64,000 nt of DNA from Lachnospiraceae bacterium. Lineage in GTDB: Bacteria > Bacillota > Clostridia > Lachnospirales > Lachnospiraceae. The notes below the pieces were generated by a model. It was not told the origin of the DNA and made no database searches. It saw only the letters and a list, made by a program, of their open reading frames with translations. The DNA lies in NCBI GenBank assembly GCA_017938315.1, contig JAGBBV010000013.1, positions 1 through 64,000 on the forward strand, given 5' to 3'. Below, in pieces: positions 51,901 to 64,000 of this stretch. Both the position numbers and the translations under genes were made by a program. The first letter of the stretch is position 1. The number at the start of each line of letters is the position of its first letter.

Positions 51901-54900
51901 GACTCCGGAATCATTCGGTCTTGATAACAATGACAGCCGTTTCTTTTCAGGCGGTGTATTTAAAATCCGTGCAATCGAAGGTAAGGACTATACAGAGCAT
52001 AAAGATAATACCATTTCCTTTGTAAATAAAGAAGACGTGGCAGTCTTTACCATTACCAAGCGCCATGTACAGGCTGTAGACCCTAATACCCAGGTAAGCG
52101 CATCCGTGATTACCAATGCCGGCGCGAGGGAGGATTATGATGAAGACGATAAAGCAGATGACACCATCGTAGGTGTGCGTTTCCAGGCAGAGTATCCCTA
52201 TACGGATGTTGTTAAGGCGACATATTATATCTACGAAATGGGCGAAGACGAAACAGGCAGTTACCTTGGACAGAAATTCTATGACGACGGTGTGGAAACG
52301 GAACATCCCGGTGAACTTGTGCTTGTGGGTACCCATGTAATCGGTCAGTCAGGACAGTATCATACACCGGAAGTAGAGCTGTACTTTAAAGGAACCGAGA
52401 GTTATGTGGAAAATGGCACAGTGGTTAATTGGACGAATGCAGATGGAACTCCTGTAAACGGCACTGTTTTAGAGAGAGGAAAACGTTACTATATCCGCTA
52501 TGAAGTAGAAGCAGATAACAGCATGATTAACTGTGACGGCAATAATGAGAACGATAATTATCCCGACTGTTCCTATGATGGGGAAGACCCCGTTCCCTTC
52601 TACCGTTCACCGATTATTGAATTTAGAAAACAGACACCGAAGGTACTCAGATATCCTTATACCAGTGATAATGATTCCGCTACATGGATGTATCGTGTGG
52701 TGGACCCTGATGATGCTGTGGAAAACGGATTTATGGTAAAGGTAGGAGGAACAGCACAGGAAGCTACGGATGCTGCTCCGGCTACGCTTACAGCAGATGT
52801 GAACAATTACTTAAGTGATTACCATGAATTAGATGTAACGGGACTTTCAGACGGAAAATATTATGCAGTTTCCCTGAATTATAAATTGAGCAGTACCGCT
52901 GAAGTACAGAGCATTACCTCTGCACCGGTACAGTTTAAGAGTGCTGTTACAAGTGCACCTGCAGGTATTTCCGCCAAAGGCTTGAAAAAGAATGGCATTC
53001 CTACAGAAAATGTTAGTGCAGGGGAAGCTGGCCGCGAAAAAGCCATTATCAACGAAGGTGGATACCGGTACAAACTGACTCTTCAGGGAGCGGATGTTAA
53101 GAAATATGCAGCGTATAGAGTTACCTTTACCGGCACGAACGACGAAAGTAATAAGGTTGTGTATGACCCGGTATATCCAAGCTATATAAATGCTATATCT
53201 GACGGCGGTGACTATGCTGAAATTTATTTAGACGCAGCACCTGTACAGACCTTAGTAGATGCCAGAGAGACAGAGGTAACCGTAAGAGTAGACGGATATT
53301 ACAGCACCTTTGTAAGTGGTGTAGAAGGATACAAGTCAACAGGCATAAGCGATCCTTCCTTAGGAGATGAAAATCTCTTTGCCCTTAAGATGTATCAGGA
53401 AGACGGAAGCACCTATTACCGCAGATTGGAGGAAACCGGATGGATTCCTTCTATGGATACCGTAAGAGGTTCCTTGATTCTTCCGGGCGAAAATACAGGC
53501 GATAATGGATTTGAGTTTAGCGACGATGCTAAGGAAAGCGCAGTGATGACCATGCGTTATCCCACTACCCCGTTAACACTTGCAAACGGCATGGAAGATT
53601 TTGCGTTTGACCTTGCAATGAATGAAACCGGTATGCGTGTGACCTCCATGGCAAACACTGCTTACTATACTGTGGAAAAACTGGGAATGAAAGAAGAAAT
53701 TCCGTTCTTTAGTACGGATGCCACATTAGTCATCGGAGATATCCTTCCTGCAGTCCGTGAGGTGGAAAATGTGCCCGGTGCAACCAGTGCATACTTACGG
53801 TTTGAAACCACAGGAACCGGTGCATCTGATACCAGCAAAATCTATGCCAAGGTATATGATGCAAACGGAAATCTGTTTAAATTAACCCAGGGTACAGATG
53901 GCACAGGAGAAAATGCAGTTACCTATTATACAGTAGATGGTGCCGGAACCATAGATGACTATGCATATACTCCTTTTAATGCGAAAAATATTCCCCTTCA
54001 TACAAGCGGTGGCAAGATTTATGCAGACCTTAGAATCCGTGGATTAAGTACAGGAACAGAGTATAAAGTGGTACTGTTTGCTTACAACAGTAATGAAGAG
54101 ATTGTTAACCTGTATTCTTTTGACGGTAACAGAGCCGGATGGGAATATAAGATTAAAACATTAGAGCAGATTAAACTTGATGTAGTAGGCCCGTCCTATT
54201 TCTATACGAGTTATAATAATAAGGGTGTTACCTTCAACTTTGGTATTCCCGGTGATGAAGGTACCAATAAACAAATCTCCTTTGTAGTAAATGATAAAAA
54301 TGGAACAAAAGTGGCGGAAGGTGAAGTGGATCCGTTAGGAGTAGGAAGCGGCTATGAATACTATTCACAGTCACCGGCCCAGAATAATCCCATTACTGTG
54401 AAAATGAATCCTACAGGCGGTTTGAGATTAGGTACGGAATATACACTGATAGTAAAAGCAACGTCCAAAGGGGATGGATCTTCTCTTGGCAACAAGGAAG
54501 TGGACTTTACCACACCGGCAAGTTTAAAGGATCCTACCTTTAACATTACTGCCACATCCAGAAAGCATGATGATCCCTCATCCAATCTGGTAACCATCAG
54601 TGCAACCATTGCAAGTACAGATTCCCAGCGTTCTATTATGGAAGATACGTACACGGTAGCACTTGTGGATAAAGCTGCCAACGCAGTAAAGGAAACGGTA
54701 GATATTACGAGAAGTGCTTCCACAAGTCATTCAAAGACAGTGACCTTTGCAGATGTGGAGGGTGGTAAGGAATACATTATCAGAGTCATAGCAAATATTG
54801 ATAATACAAATGATAATGTAAGAGATAAGGAAATCGAGCAGGAATATACAGTAGTAGCTCTTGGTAATACAACTGCACAGATTGGTCCTGCAGCAAATCT

Positions 54901-55642
54901 TTCCCAGTTGTATATCAACTTTACGAACCTGCAGTCCTTTGATACAGTTACCGAGATTGTGATTACAGTCAATAATCCTTCCGATGGCTCTCAGATTTTC
55001 AGAGATAGCTTTACTGTGACGGATGAGATGAAAAACGAAGGAAGCTTTGATTACCGTAATGAATGGACTGTCTCAGAAGCAGGAAATTATTCCTTGACAG
55101 TACAATACCGTGATGAACAAGATGTTGCATTAGGTAACGATAAGGCAACGGTAGTTGTACAGGATACCGGTACCGGTGTATCAGATGGTGGAGAGCAGAC
55201 AGGCTATAGCCTTAGAATGATGAGCAGGCGTCCACAGACAAGTGAAGAAGTAACAGATGAGACATTAACAGAAAATAACACTACTTCTAAAGACGCAAGC
55301 AGTGGAACCGAAAGTGAAGATAACACAAATAGTGAAACTTCAAAAAATGAGGAAAACAATTCCGAAAACTCCGACAATTCAGGAGTTTCCGGTAGCTCCG
55401 GCAATTCTGAAGGCTCAAAGGATTCCAATAGCTCAAAGGATTCCGAAGGCTCAAAGGATCCTGATAGTTCCGATAATTCCGGTGATTCAGACGAATCCGA
55501 TGATTCCGGTGATTCAGACGAATCCGATGATTCCGGTGATTCAGACGAATCCGATGACTCCGGTGACTCAGACGAATCCGATGATTCAGATGATTCCGAA
55601 GGTTCCGGCAGTGAAGAAGGAAGCGACAATAGTACTAACTAG
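48953..55642 (+). CDS. Giant membrane-anchored surface protein with collagen-like stretch, FN3-like domains and Ser/Asp tail
   Basis: 2229 residues. A short basic start and one membrane helix (about 8-27, TLIIVAVLLLAVGLGVLSV) suggest a type II orientation, with the rest outside. Residues 30-260 are a beta-rich domain (TDYMIVSPEVTLKLSASQEI, then ITLPGYAQIKYVDSG) that resembles parts of three other proteins of this operon. Residues 269-349 are Gly-X-Y triplets, very acidic and Pro-free. About 1700 residues of FN3-like modules follow, with recurrent GLxPxTEY-like motifs (GLNPDTEYVVVVKG, GLSDGKYYAVSLNY, GLSTGTEYKVVLFAY). The last 140 residues are Ser/Asp/Glu/Asn-rich repeats with no LPxTG, so it is not sortase-anchored. 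A long fibre or adhesin role is inferred from architecture. First gene after the riboswitch. Confidence 0.85.
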   Translation: MKLKAKRSITLIIVAVLLLAVGLGVLSVSHNAKSMKQFVADGFILDAPAEIAVTEVNQQHYFSQGSKYQEKFDTKVLFKDANGEEVSIDINQFLHYADGSLGSFTKGVIMNLDDVGEEQFGYYSLTPNTLLLKNGTSYEMSSRGEKMTISEFVWKISDTDYMIVSPEVTLKLSASQEITLPGYAQIKYVDSGIVRIVHQQGTYQTVSADSFLYTEGGAELNLVGKNFYQNGEPGLSLDSMALDDEDYIELDENADSPELKIPTFNVINGKDGASGNAGEAGEAGEIGEDGEDGEEGEQGVEGEEGVAGEEGMAGSEGNQGEDGVEGDEGIMGYDGAEGLDGEDAQNGDDPIVAVDLLSRPTVSVDTANGYDVTSSSAQMQFDMLDLDGSLVGNGTTTVEVYDRATMNRVNSANDAANLGAQLEQTGKLNFTQTGLNPDTEYVVVVKGQYVVAEGVDPMDATLYTKIFKTDALGIVLSKGVVTEESVSAVSKVTATNVSSYIVHFYNYDENGNKVSLARYNYDGTTGTQTSVFDNTVPNFDSGNRPAGENYKLTSNTRYYAEIASVLDTNGEMVNAGDTETELMTLKKKPYHKVKDENGNELDPEPVTAMVPEVVINNTAHTITVSLDSVEDDDNGITGYRYELYNATDFENAKQDQTLADLQPAFTKSVAVLADQTFTMPDGDANQYIARVVVEFNDNEKDVEYSTAFSTPTGLSASASNLIVEFVDIATYPEAIAGKIRIIDPEGKSLYDYINGSRPLELSILGEYNDIISVKLTDKVGTQVNTVEDEAGNEIRRTTLKFDSQNGNTYLYSFEQTGLHKKATYSLSLSGPWDTNGDLDATGAEVKTFLTGARATTTDTQSLSMAFRSYNKATVAFAQEFYLTNPALTGAEGEPDEAFYEYEAGILDEVRFELIHVLDNGLEQKMGNDAVVQDVQFEEYTHDSVFYRSCWVDRTDANITDSEYKDTHGGLVVKDSVGAHQLVLTPESFGLDNNDSRFFSGGVFKIRAIEGKDYTEHKDNTISFVNKEDVAVFTITKRHVQAVDPNTQVSASVITNAGAREDYDEDDKADDTIVGVRFQAEYPYTDVVKATYYIYEMGEDETGSYLGQKFYDDGVETEHPGELVLVGTHVIGQSGQYHTPEVELYFKGTESYVENGTVVNWTNADGTPVNGTVLERGKRYYIRYEVEADNSMINCDGNNENDNYPDCSYDGEDPVPFYRSPIIEFRKQTPKVLRYPYTSDNDSATWMYRVVDPDDAVENGFMVKVGGTAQEATDAAPATLTADVNNYLSDYHELDVTGLSDGKYYAVSLNYKLSSTAEVQSITSAPVQFKSAVTSAPAGISAKGLKKNGIPTENVSAGEAGREKAIINEGGYRYKLTLQGADVKKYAAYRVTFTGTNDESNKVVYDPVYPSYINAISDGGDYAEIYLDAAPVQTLVDARETEVTVRVDGYYSTFVSGVEGYKSTGISDPSLGDENLFALKMYQEDGSTYYRRLEETGWIPSMDTVRGSLILPGENTGDNGFEFSDDAKESAVMTMRYPTTPLTLANGMEDFAFDLAMNETGMRVTSMANTAYYTVEKLGMKEEIPFFSTDATLVIGDILPAVREVENVPGATSAYLRFETTGTGASDTSKIYAKVYDANGNLFKLTQGTDGTGENAVTYYTVDGAGTIDDYAYTPFNAKNIPLHTSGGKIYADLRIRGLSTGTEYKVVLFAYNSNEEIVNLYSFDGNRAGWEYKIKTLEQIKLDVVGPSYFYTSYNNKGVTFNFGIPGDEGTNKQISFVVNDKNGTKVAEGEVDPLGVGSGYEYYSQSPAQNNPITVKMNPTGGLRLGTEYTLIVKATSKGDGSSLGNKEVDFTTPASLKDPTFNITATSRKHDDPSSNLVTISATIASTDSQRSIMEDTYTVALVDKAANAVKETVDITRSASTSHSKTVTFADVEGGKEYIIRVIANIDNTNDNVRDKEIEQEYTVVALGNTTAQIGPAANLSQLYINFTNLQSFDTVTEIVITVNNPSDGSQIFRDSFTVTDEMKNEGSFDYRNEWTVSEAGNYSLTVQYRDEQDVALGNDKATVVVQDTGTGVSDGGEQTGYSLRMMSRRPQTSEEVTDETLTENNTTSKDASSGTESEDNTNSETSKNEENNSENSDNSGVSGSSGNSEGSKDSNSSKDSEGSKDPDSSDNSGDSDESDDSGDSDESDDSGDSDESDDSGDSDESDDSDDSEGSGSEEGSDNSTN
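49757..49999 (+). repeat. Collagen-like Gly-X-Y coding repeat
   Basis: 27 successive triplet positions, almost all Gly-X-Y, rich in GEA, GED and GEE, with one break (AQN) before the last GDD. There is no Pro. A collagen-like triple helix or another Gly-rich fibre is possible. The strand is purine-rich with GAAGGCGAA-like repeats. Confidence 0.85.
55475..55582 (+). repeat. 27-bp coding tandem repeat (DSGDSDESD)
   Basis: Four head-to-tail copies of GATTCCGGTGATTCAGACGA followed by ATCCGAT, the first and last slightly changed, encode Ser/Asp/Glu-rich nonapeptides. They resemble the Ser-Asp stalks of Gram-positive adhesins, where copy number varies between strains. Confidence 0.88.
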
Positions 55643-55662
55643 GAAGGTAGAAAGGAAAAGAC

Positions 55663-57560
<1,898 letters not shown>

Positions 57561-57587
57561 GCAAAAAGTTAAGTCGGAGGGAAAAAG

Positions 57588-58409
57588 ATGTTAGCAGTTT
57601 TTGCAGCAATTTTCCTTGTGATGGGTGTGATGATTTATTTCATCACCCTGTCTCTTCGGATTGTAACTGAAAATGCAAGTAAAAAGGTAAATGCATACTT
57701 TTTATCCAAGTTACAGGAATACGATGATGATTTCGAAGAAAAATTGGATGAACTTGCACAGTTACAGGAAGAAAAGGAAAAACTACAACAGGAAATCAGA
57801 ATATTGAAGATGGACCATAGTGCGATGCAGCCCTCAAGGTTTTATAAACCAAGGCCGGTAATCAGAGATTCCTTTATCCCCATTGCACGCTATATTGACA
57901 ATGGTTTTTTTGAAGACTATAAGCTTGCCAAAACACTTCTTGTTATGGATAAGGAAGACATTATCCGGACCATCATGGAGAAGTTCCCTTATGAGGGTGA
58001 TATGAACCGTTATGAGATGGCAAAAAGAATTTTGGAAAAATTAAATTTTGATGCGGTATACGACTTGTGTAGTATTTCGGAGAAAGACCAGTTAAAGCTT
58101 TTAGACGAGGAACTTAGTGATGAGGAAGAAGGATTATTCGAGGAATATGCAAAGGAAGTAAACCTGGATAATGCAAGGGATTTTAAAATCCTGGATTTTA
58201 TCAGTTGGCTGAAAGAAATCGTCAATGAGGAAAGCCCTATACTGGTAGCCTATGTGGGAGATGAGGCGGAAGATTATTCCTACATATCCCCGTTTGTAAG
58301 CTGTCAGTTTGACAGAAATGTCTGCGAAGGAATTCGTATTGTGTACCAGAAACGATTGTACGACTATAGTATTTATGAATCGAGGAGAAAAAATGAGTAC
58401 GTTTATTGA
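57588..58409 (+). CDS. Stator protein: b-like membrane helix/coiled coil fused to delta-like domain
   Basis: 273 residues. An N-terminal helix (2-24, with FLVMGVMIYFITLSL) is followed by a charged coiled coil (about 35-80, EEKLDELAQLQEEKEKLQQE), as in subunit b. The rest is globular, and the end (SPFVSCQFDRNVCEGIRIVY, then QKRLYDYSI) matches the pattern of the delta C-terminal strand region (GxxIRI...DxS). It occupies the b-delta position between c and alpha. I infer a b-delta fusion stator, as known in mycobacteria, but homology outside these two pieces is weak. Overlaps alpha by 17 bp. Confidence 0.65.
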   Translation: MLAVFAAIFLVMGVMIYFITLSLRIVTENASKKVNAYFLSKLQEYDDDFEEKLDELAQLQEEKEKLQQEIRILKMDHSAMQPSRFYKPRPVIRDSFIPIARYIDNGFFEDYKLAKTLLVMDKEDIIRTIMEKFPYEGDMNRYEMAKRILEKLNFDAVYDLCSISEKDQLKLLDEELSDEEEGLFEEYAKEVNLDNARDFKILDFISWLKEIVNEESPILVAYVGDEAEDYSYISPFVSCQFDRNVCEGIRIVYQKRLYDYSIYESRRKNEYVY

Positions 58410-59714
58410 AAATCTTGTTAATGCAAAACTGAGAAACATGAAAAACATGAACAACATTTACGAAGTTGGACATGTTTCCAAGGTAAAAGACTACATTTTG
58501 GAAGTAGTAGGACTGGAAGCAGTAGGATTTTATGAAAGAGTTGTAATTGCAAACCATTCAGTGGGATATGTTACCGCCATCGGAAAGAATTCCGTAAAGG
58601 TTGCCCTTCTCCAGAGAACCAATGCAATCTATGTAGGAGATGAAGTAGTAACCACAGGCTTTGACTTCTGTGCCATGTATTCAAAGGCTGCTATTGGACA
58701 CATTGTAGATATCTTCGGCGAAGACAGACTCCTTGGCGAAAAGTTTGAGAACTTAAAGCCTTATATGATTGAAACACCCGCAATCCCCATTATGGAAAGA
58801 GGCGAAGTATCCAGACCCTTCTATACAGGTATTGCCGGTATTGACTTGATTTACCCTATCGGTTATGGCCAGAGACAGCTCATTATCGGTGACAAGAAGA
58901 CCGGTAAGACACAGATTGCAGTGGATGCCATTGTAAACCAGAAAGACCGTAACGTTATTTGTATCTATATTGCAGTGAATAAAACGAAAAAGAATATCCG
59001 TGAGTTATATGACAGCTTGATGCGTAAGGGTGCCATGGAATATACACTGATTTTAGCAGCCTTCAACGATGACGAACCCCCTGTATCCTTCTTTACTCCC
59101 TATGCGGGACTTTCCATTGCAGAAAGCTACATGAGAGAGGGACAGGATGTATTGGTTGTTATCGACGACTTGAAAGCCCACGCAGACATCCACCGTGAAA
59201 TTTCCCTGTTATCAGACAAGGTGCCCGGTAGAGATGCATATCCCCCGGATATTTTCTATACACATTCAAGATTGCTTGAAAAGGGATGTCAGCATAAGGA
59301 CGGTGGTTCCATTACCATTCTTCCTATTGTTGAAACCAGAGGCGGAGATATCACAGACTATATTTCCACCAACATTATTTCCATTACAGACGGTCAGCTC
59401 GTTCTTTCCAGAAAGAGCTTTGAAAAGGGCTTAAAGCCTGCTATCAACTACGGACTTAGCGTATCCCGTTTGGGCGGCGCTGTGCAGGATAAAGAAATGA
59501 AGAAATTAGGTGCTGTGGTACGTAGAAAGTTCTTAAGCTATCTGGAAACCAAAGAAGTATACCAGCTTGCCAACGTAGATGAAATGAGTCCTGAAATGCA
59601 GCAGAGCTTAAAAGAAGGCGAACAGCTTCAGGAAAGATTGCTACAGTACAAGTTTTCACCAAGAAGTGCAGATGAAATCATGAGAGACTTTAAGGAAGTT
59701 GTAGGAAAAGAATT

Positions 59715-59718
<4 letters not shown>
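58393..59718 (+). CDS. F1-type ATPase alpha-subunit homologue, C-terminally shortened
   Basis: 441 residues (AtpA about 505). The beta barrel (1-85), nucleotide domain and part of the helical domain align by eye. P-loop GDKKTGKT is at 166-173 (GDRQTGKT in AtpA). LVVIDDLKAHADIHREISLL replaces YDDLSKQA...RQMSLL. TNIISITDGQLVLSRKSF is nearly unchanged. The SVSRLGGAVQ arginine finger is Arg359. The C-terminal helical bundle stops about 60-70 residues early. The regulatory nucleotide site should still bind. Start chosen at MSTFIENLV after CGAGGAG. It is clearly not the housekeeping ATP synthase, given the divergence and context. Confidence 0.9.
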
Positions 59719-62175
<2,457 letters not shown>

Positions 62176-62192
<17 letters not shown>

Positions 62193-62721
62193 ACAGCTGA
62201 TATTGCTGAAATCAACAGTGATTATAGCAGCAGTAGGTACTGTTATCATTGCATTTATGCTTTGGTTATGTTGTCGCAAATTTAAGTGGACAGGGAAAAC
62301 AACCAGGATCATTGGCTTCTTTTATGACGCCACCATGTTAGATTCTGTTACCCTTGCCATTTGTATGCTGAAATTTTTCCTTGTTATTTCTCTTTTCTTT
62401 AACAAGGGAAGAATTGAACTAATCCATATCCTGTTTTTCGGAGTGTTGGTTTTGGCGTACAATATTTGCCGCCGGAAAATAAAAGAAGTATTCGTTAGTT
62501 TATTTAACGGAGTGGTTATTATGGGCGTATTGTATGTGGCAAACTTTTTGCTTTCCTACTTAAGGGAAATCTTATTTGATAAAAAAATCGCCGTAGCGCT
62601 GGTGTTTTTGTCTATTTTCCTGTTGCTATATACCCTTTACGATATTGCAAGCTGTGTGCTCAGCATCGTAAGTGACAAGCGGCCTATAGAACCGAAAGAT
62701 GCTAAAGGAGAGACTGCATGA
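62176..62721 (+). CDS. Five-helix membrane protein of the rotary-ATPase operon
   Basis: 181 residues with five predicted helices (about 8-32, 41-70, 77-97, 108-130, 140-165). Helix 2 contains charged residues (FFYDATMLDSVTLAICMLKF), unusual in a membrane. There is no sign of subunit a (no conserved Arg helix LRLFGN). It is nevertheless the only multi-span protein of the operon in this window besides the c-like one, and is a candidate for the stator or output part in contact with the ring. No known family recognised. Start chosen at MDELIKQL after CTGGAG. Confidence 0.7.
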
Positions 62722-63443
62722 GAAGACGCAGAAAACCAATGAAAGCCATCACCATGTTACAGATTGGTATGGCAGGTGTTTTATTGATATGCTTAGTACT
62801 GCTGATGGTATGGTATACAGACGGACTTACCAGTTTTAAACCCAATGCAGGCACGTATCAATATGTAGCCGGATTAAAAATCGATTATAAGGATAATGCT
62901 GTTTACCGCAGTAAAGACGGAAAAGTAGAGGTTTCCGACAAGGAAACGTCCGGTGAAACTGCAGGCGCCCCTATTTTGTATGAAGGGGAAAGGAAAATTA
63001 CATTATCAAACAATATGCTTTTGATGGTGCCAAAGCAGGGGACCGCACTTAAGAAGGTGAACTGTTTTACTACCATTACGGAAAGAGATGGTCTCAGTAC
63101 CCTTACCCTGGATAAGAAAAAAGCACAGGTATTTGGCGGTTTCCTTTATGATGGGGAGGATACCTATATTTTCTTAGAGAAAACTACCTTGGCAATCGGG
63201 GCAAAGACTGTGGAACTGGATCCTCTTTCTTATGCCACTGTCAACTATCAGCAGCATGTGGAATATCACAACAGTGCTGATAACAAACATGAACTAATTG
63301 CCCTTGCCAACACGGATGTTACCGCTAAGGCAGAGAGCGGCTATGTGATTGATTTGGGAAAAGATACCATTGAAATGGGACAGGGTGAAGCAATTCTTTA
63401 CTCGGCAGTAGAGACTGTAGCAAATATTGATATGGAGAAATAA
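62718..63443 (+). CDS. Membrane-anchored extracytoplasmic protein of the rotary-ATPase operon
   Basis: 241 residues. A very basic start (MRRRRKPMK) and one helix (about 14-31) anchor a beta-rich outer domain. YIFLEKTTLAIGAKTVELDP and SYATVNYQQHVEYH resemble TDYMIVSPEVTLKLSASQEI and YAQIKYVDSGIVRI of the giant protein in spacing and hydrophobic pattern. No known domain is recognised. AAAGGAGAG precedes the ATG, which overlaps the previous stop (ATGA). A structural part of the outer assembly is inferred. Confidence 0.72.
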   Translation: MRRRRKPMKAITMLQIGMAGVLLICLVLLMVWYTDGLTSFKPNAGTYQYVAGLKIDYKDNAVYRSKDGKVEVSDKETSGETAGAPILYEGERKITLSNNMLLMVPKQGTALKKVNCFTTITERDGLSTLTLDKKKAQVFGGFLYDGEDTYIFLEKTTLAIGAKTVELDPLSYATVNYQQHVEYHNSADNKHELIALANTDVTAKAESGYVIDLGKDTIEMGQGEAILYSAVETVANIDMEK

Positions 63444-63446
63444 TTC

Positions 63447-64000
63447 ATGAAAAAAATTTGGTTGGGTATTGGTGCGATTGTCATCATTATTCTGTTATTA
63501 CTGCAAACAAGATTTACAGAATTCTTAAGACTGGACAATAGTGGATATGCTGTGGAAACCGGTAAGGTGAAGCAGCTTCTTTTAGCTGACCCTAATGAAG
63601 AAGAATTTGTGGGAGAAGATGTTCCCCTTACAGCCTTCGAAGCTTTGGAATATGTGTATCAGCGTGGTAATTCCTATTATTTAGGCGAAAAGAAAAAGAC
63701 AGAAATTGACATGGATTTCCCTATGTTAATCAGCGACGGTGCAGGTGTAATGTTCACAGACAATGAAAGCATCTTATTTGACGTGGAATTTGAGGAATAT
63801 GAAACCTACCGCGGATTAATGATGAGTGATAAGGTGGCATACAACCCCGGCGGAGAAAGAGCCGATGCCAATGAATACTTATTTGCACAGATGTCCAACG
63901 GTTTATACACCAACTTAACCCCCATGACCTTTGAAGATAATGGGGAACTTAGAGAAGTGACCATGAACAGTTTTATCTGTTTTAGGGAAAATTACTTCAC
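63447..64000 (+). CDS. Membrane-anchored protein of the rotary-ATPase operon (cut by window edge)
   Basis: The first 184 residues of a protein that continues beyond the window. MKKIWLGIGAIVIIILLLLQ is an N-terminal anchor helix. The outer part includes YYLGEKKKTEIDMD and MFTDNESILFDVEFEEYETY, a layout similar to the beta domains of its three neighbours. It starts 3 bp after the previous stop, so the operon goes on. No family recognised. Confidence 0.75.
   Translation, partial: MKKIWLGIGAIVIIILLLLQTRFTEFLRLDNSGYAVETGKVKQLLLADPNEEEFVGEDVPLTAFEALEYVYQRGNSYYLGEKKKTEIDMDFPMLISDGAGVMFTDNESILFDVEFEEYETYRGLMMSDKVAYNPGGERADANEYLFAQMSNGLYTNLTPMTFEDNGELREVTMNSFICFRENYF

Noticed and set aside
55204-55642. 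LPxTG cell-wall sorting signal at the end of the giant protein
   Set aside because: The C-terminus is Ser/Asp/Glu-rich to the last residue, with no LPxTG, hydrophobic helix or basic tail.

Overview
The window reads as chromosomal DNA of an anaerobic, probably spore-forming Clostridia, most likely Lachnospiraceae. The evidence is AT-rich Gram-positive style signals (strong AGGAGG ribosome sites, TTG starts, TTGACA-17-TATAAT promoters), an oxygen-sensitive class III ribonucleotide reductase, a Csp-like subtilisin, a DUF3810 protein, an Rpn/PD-(D/E)XK nuclease with coiled-coil repeats and a type VIIb secretion locus. The species cannot be named from sequence alone. Almost all genes lie on the + strand. 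There is no phage, insertion sequence or CRISPR array.

Layout. 1-409: gene tail, palindromic repeats and a gene remnant. 0.4-8.2 kb: RNA modification (RlmD-like, Dus-like), an ion/anion transporter, an Rrf2 regulator, an amino-acid symporter, two lineage-typical proteins (DUF3810, DUF2974) and tRNA-Leu(CAG). 8.3-13.2 kb: a FliD-like protein, KDPG aldolase plus KDG kinase, a Glu/Ala-repeat lipoprotein and a ZIP transporter. 13.2-20.9 kb: a compact type VIIb secretion locus (EssC-like ATPase, EsaB/YukD, five small WXG100-like proteins, a DUF2974 lipase-like candidate effector). 20.9-28.3 kb: an FMN hydroxy-acid oxidase, an AraC regulator, an S8 protease, an MBL hydrolase, a pair of CobW-type GTPases and tRNA-Leu(AAG). 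28.5-35.4 kb: Rpn nuclease, BMP/nucleoside ABC transporter, thymidine kinase and a small RHH protein. 35.6-48.7 kb: a cytoplasmic LacI-sensor/GGDEF protein, DUF885, MscL with a zinc ribbon, thioesterase, aspS, RsmF-like, a TPR lipoprotein, nrdD with two NrdR boxes, and pyrF.

48.7-64.0 kb is the outstanding region. A promoter and a c-di-GMP-I (GEMM) riboswitch candidate lead into one long co-directional operon. It encodes a 2229-residue membrane-anchored surface protein (acidic collagen-like Gly-X-Y stretch, FN3-like domains, Ser/Asp tail) and a 541-residue membrane-anchored protein with 26 perfect Gly-Gly-X triplets. These are followed by F-type ATPase homologues in canonical atp order (c, b-delta fusion, alpha, gamma, beta, epsilon), then a five-helix membrane protein and at least two more membrane-anchored proteins. 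Beta keeps its catalytic motifs. The c-like subunit has Thr at the position of the essential ion-binding Asp/Glu, no carboxylate in helix 2, and no canonical subunit a is seen. I infer an ATP-driven rotary machine that does not pump ions in the usual way and works on envelope or surface structures, switched by c-di-GMP. The GGDEF protein 13 kb upstream could supply that signal, but this link is only inferred. The operon runs off the right edge of the window.
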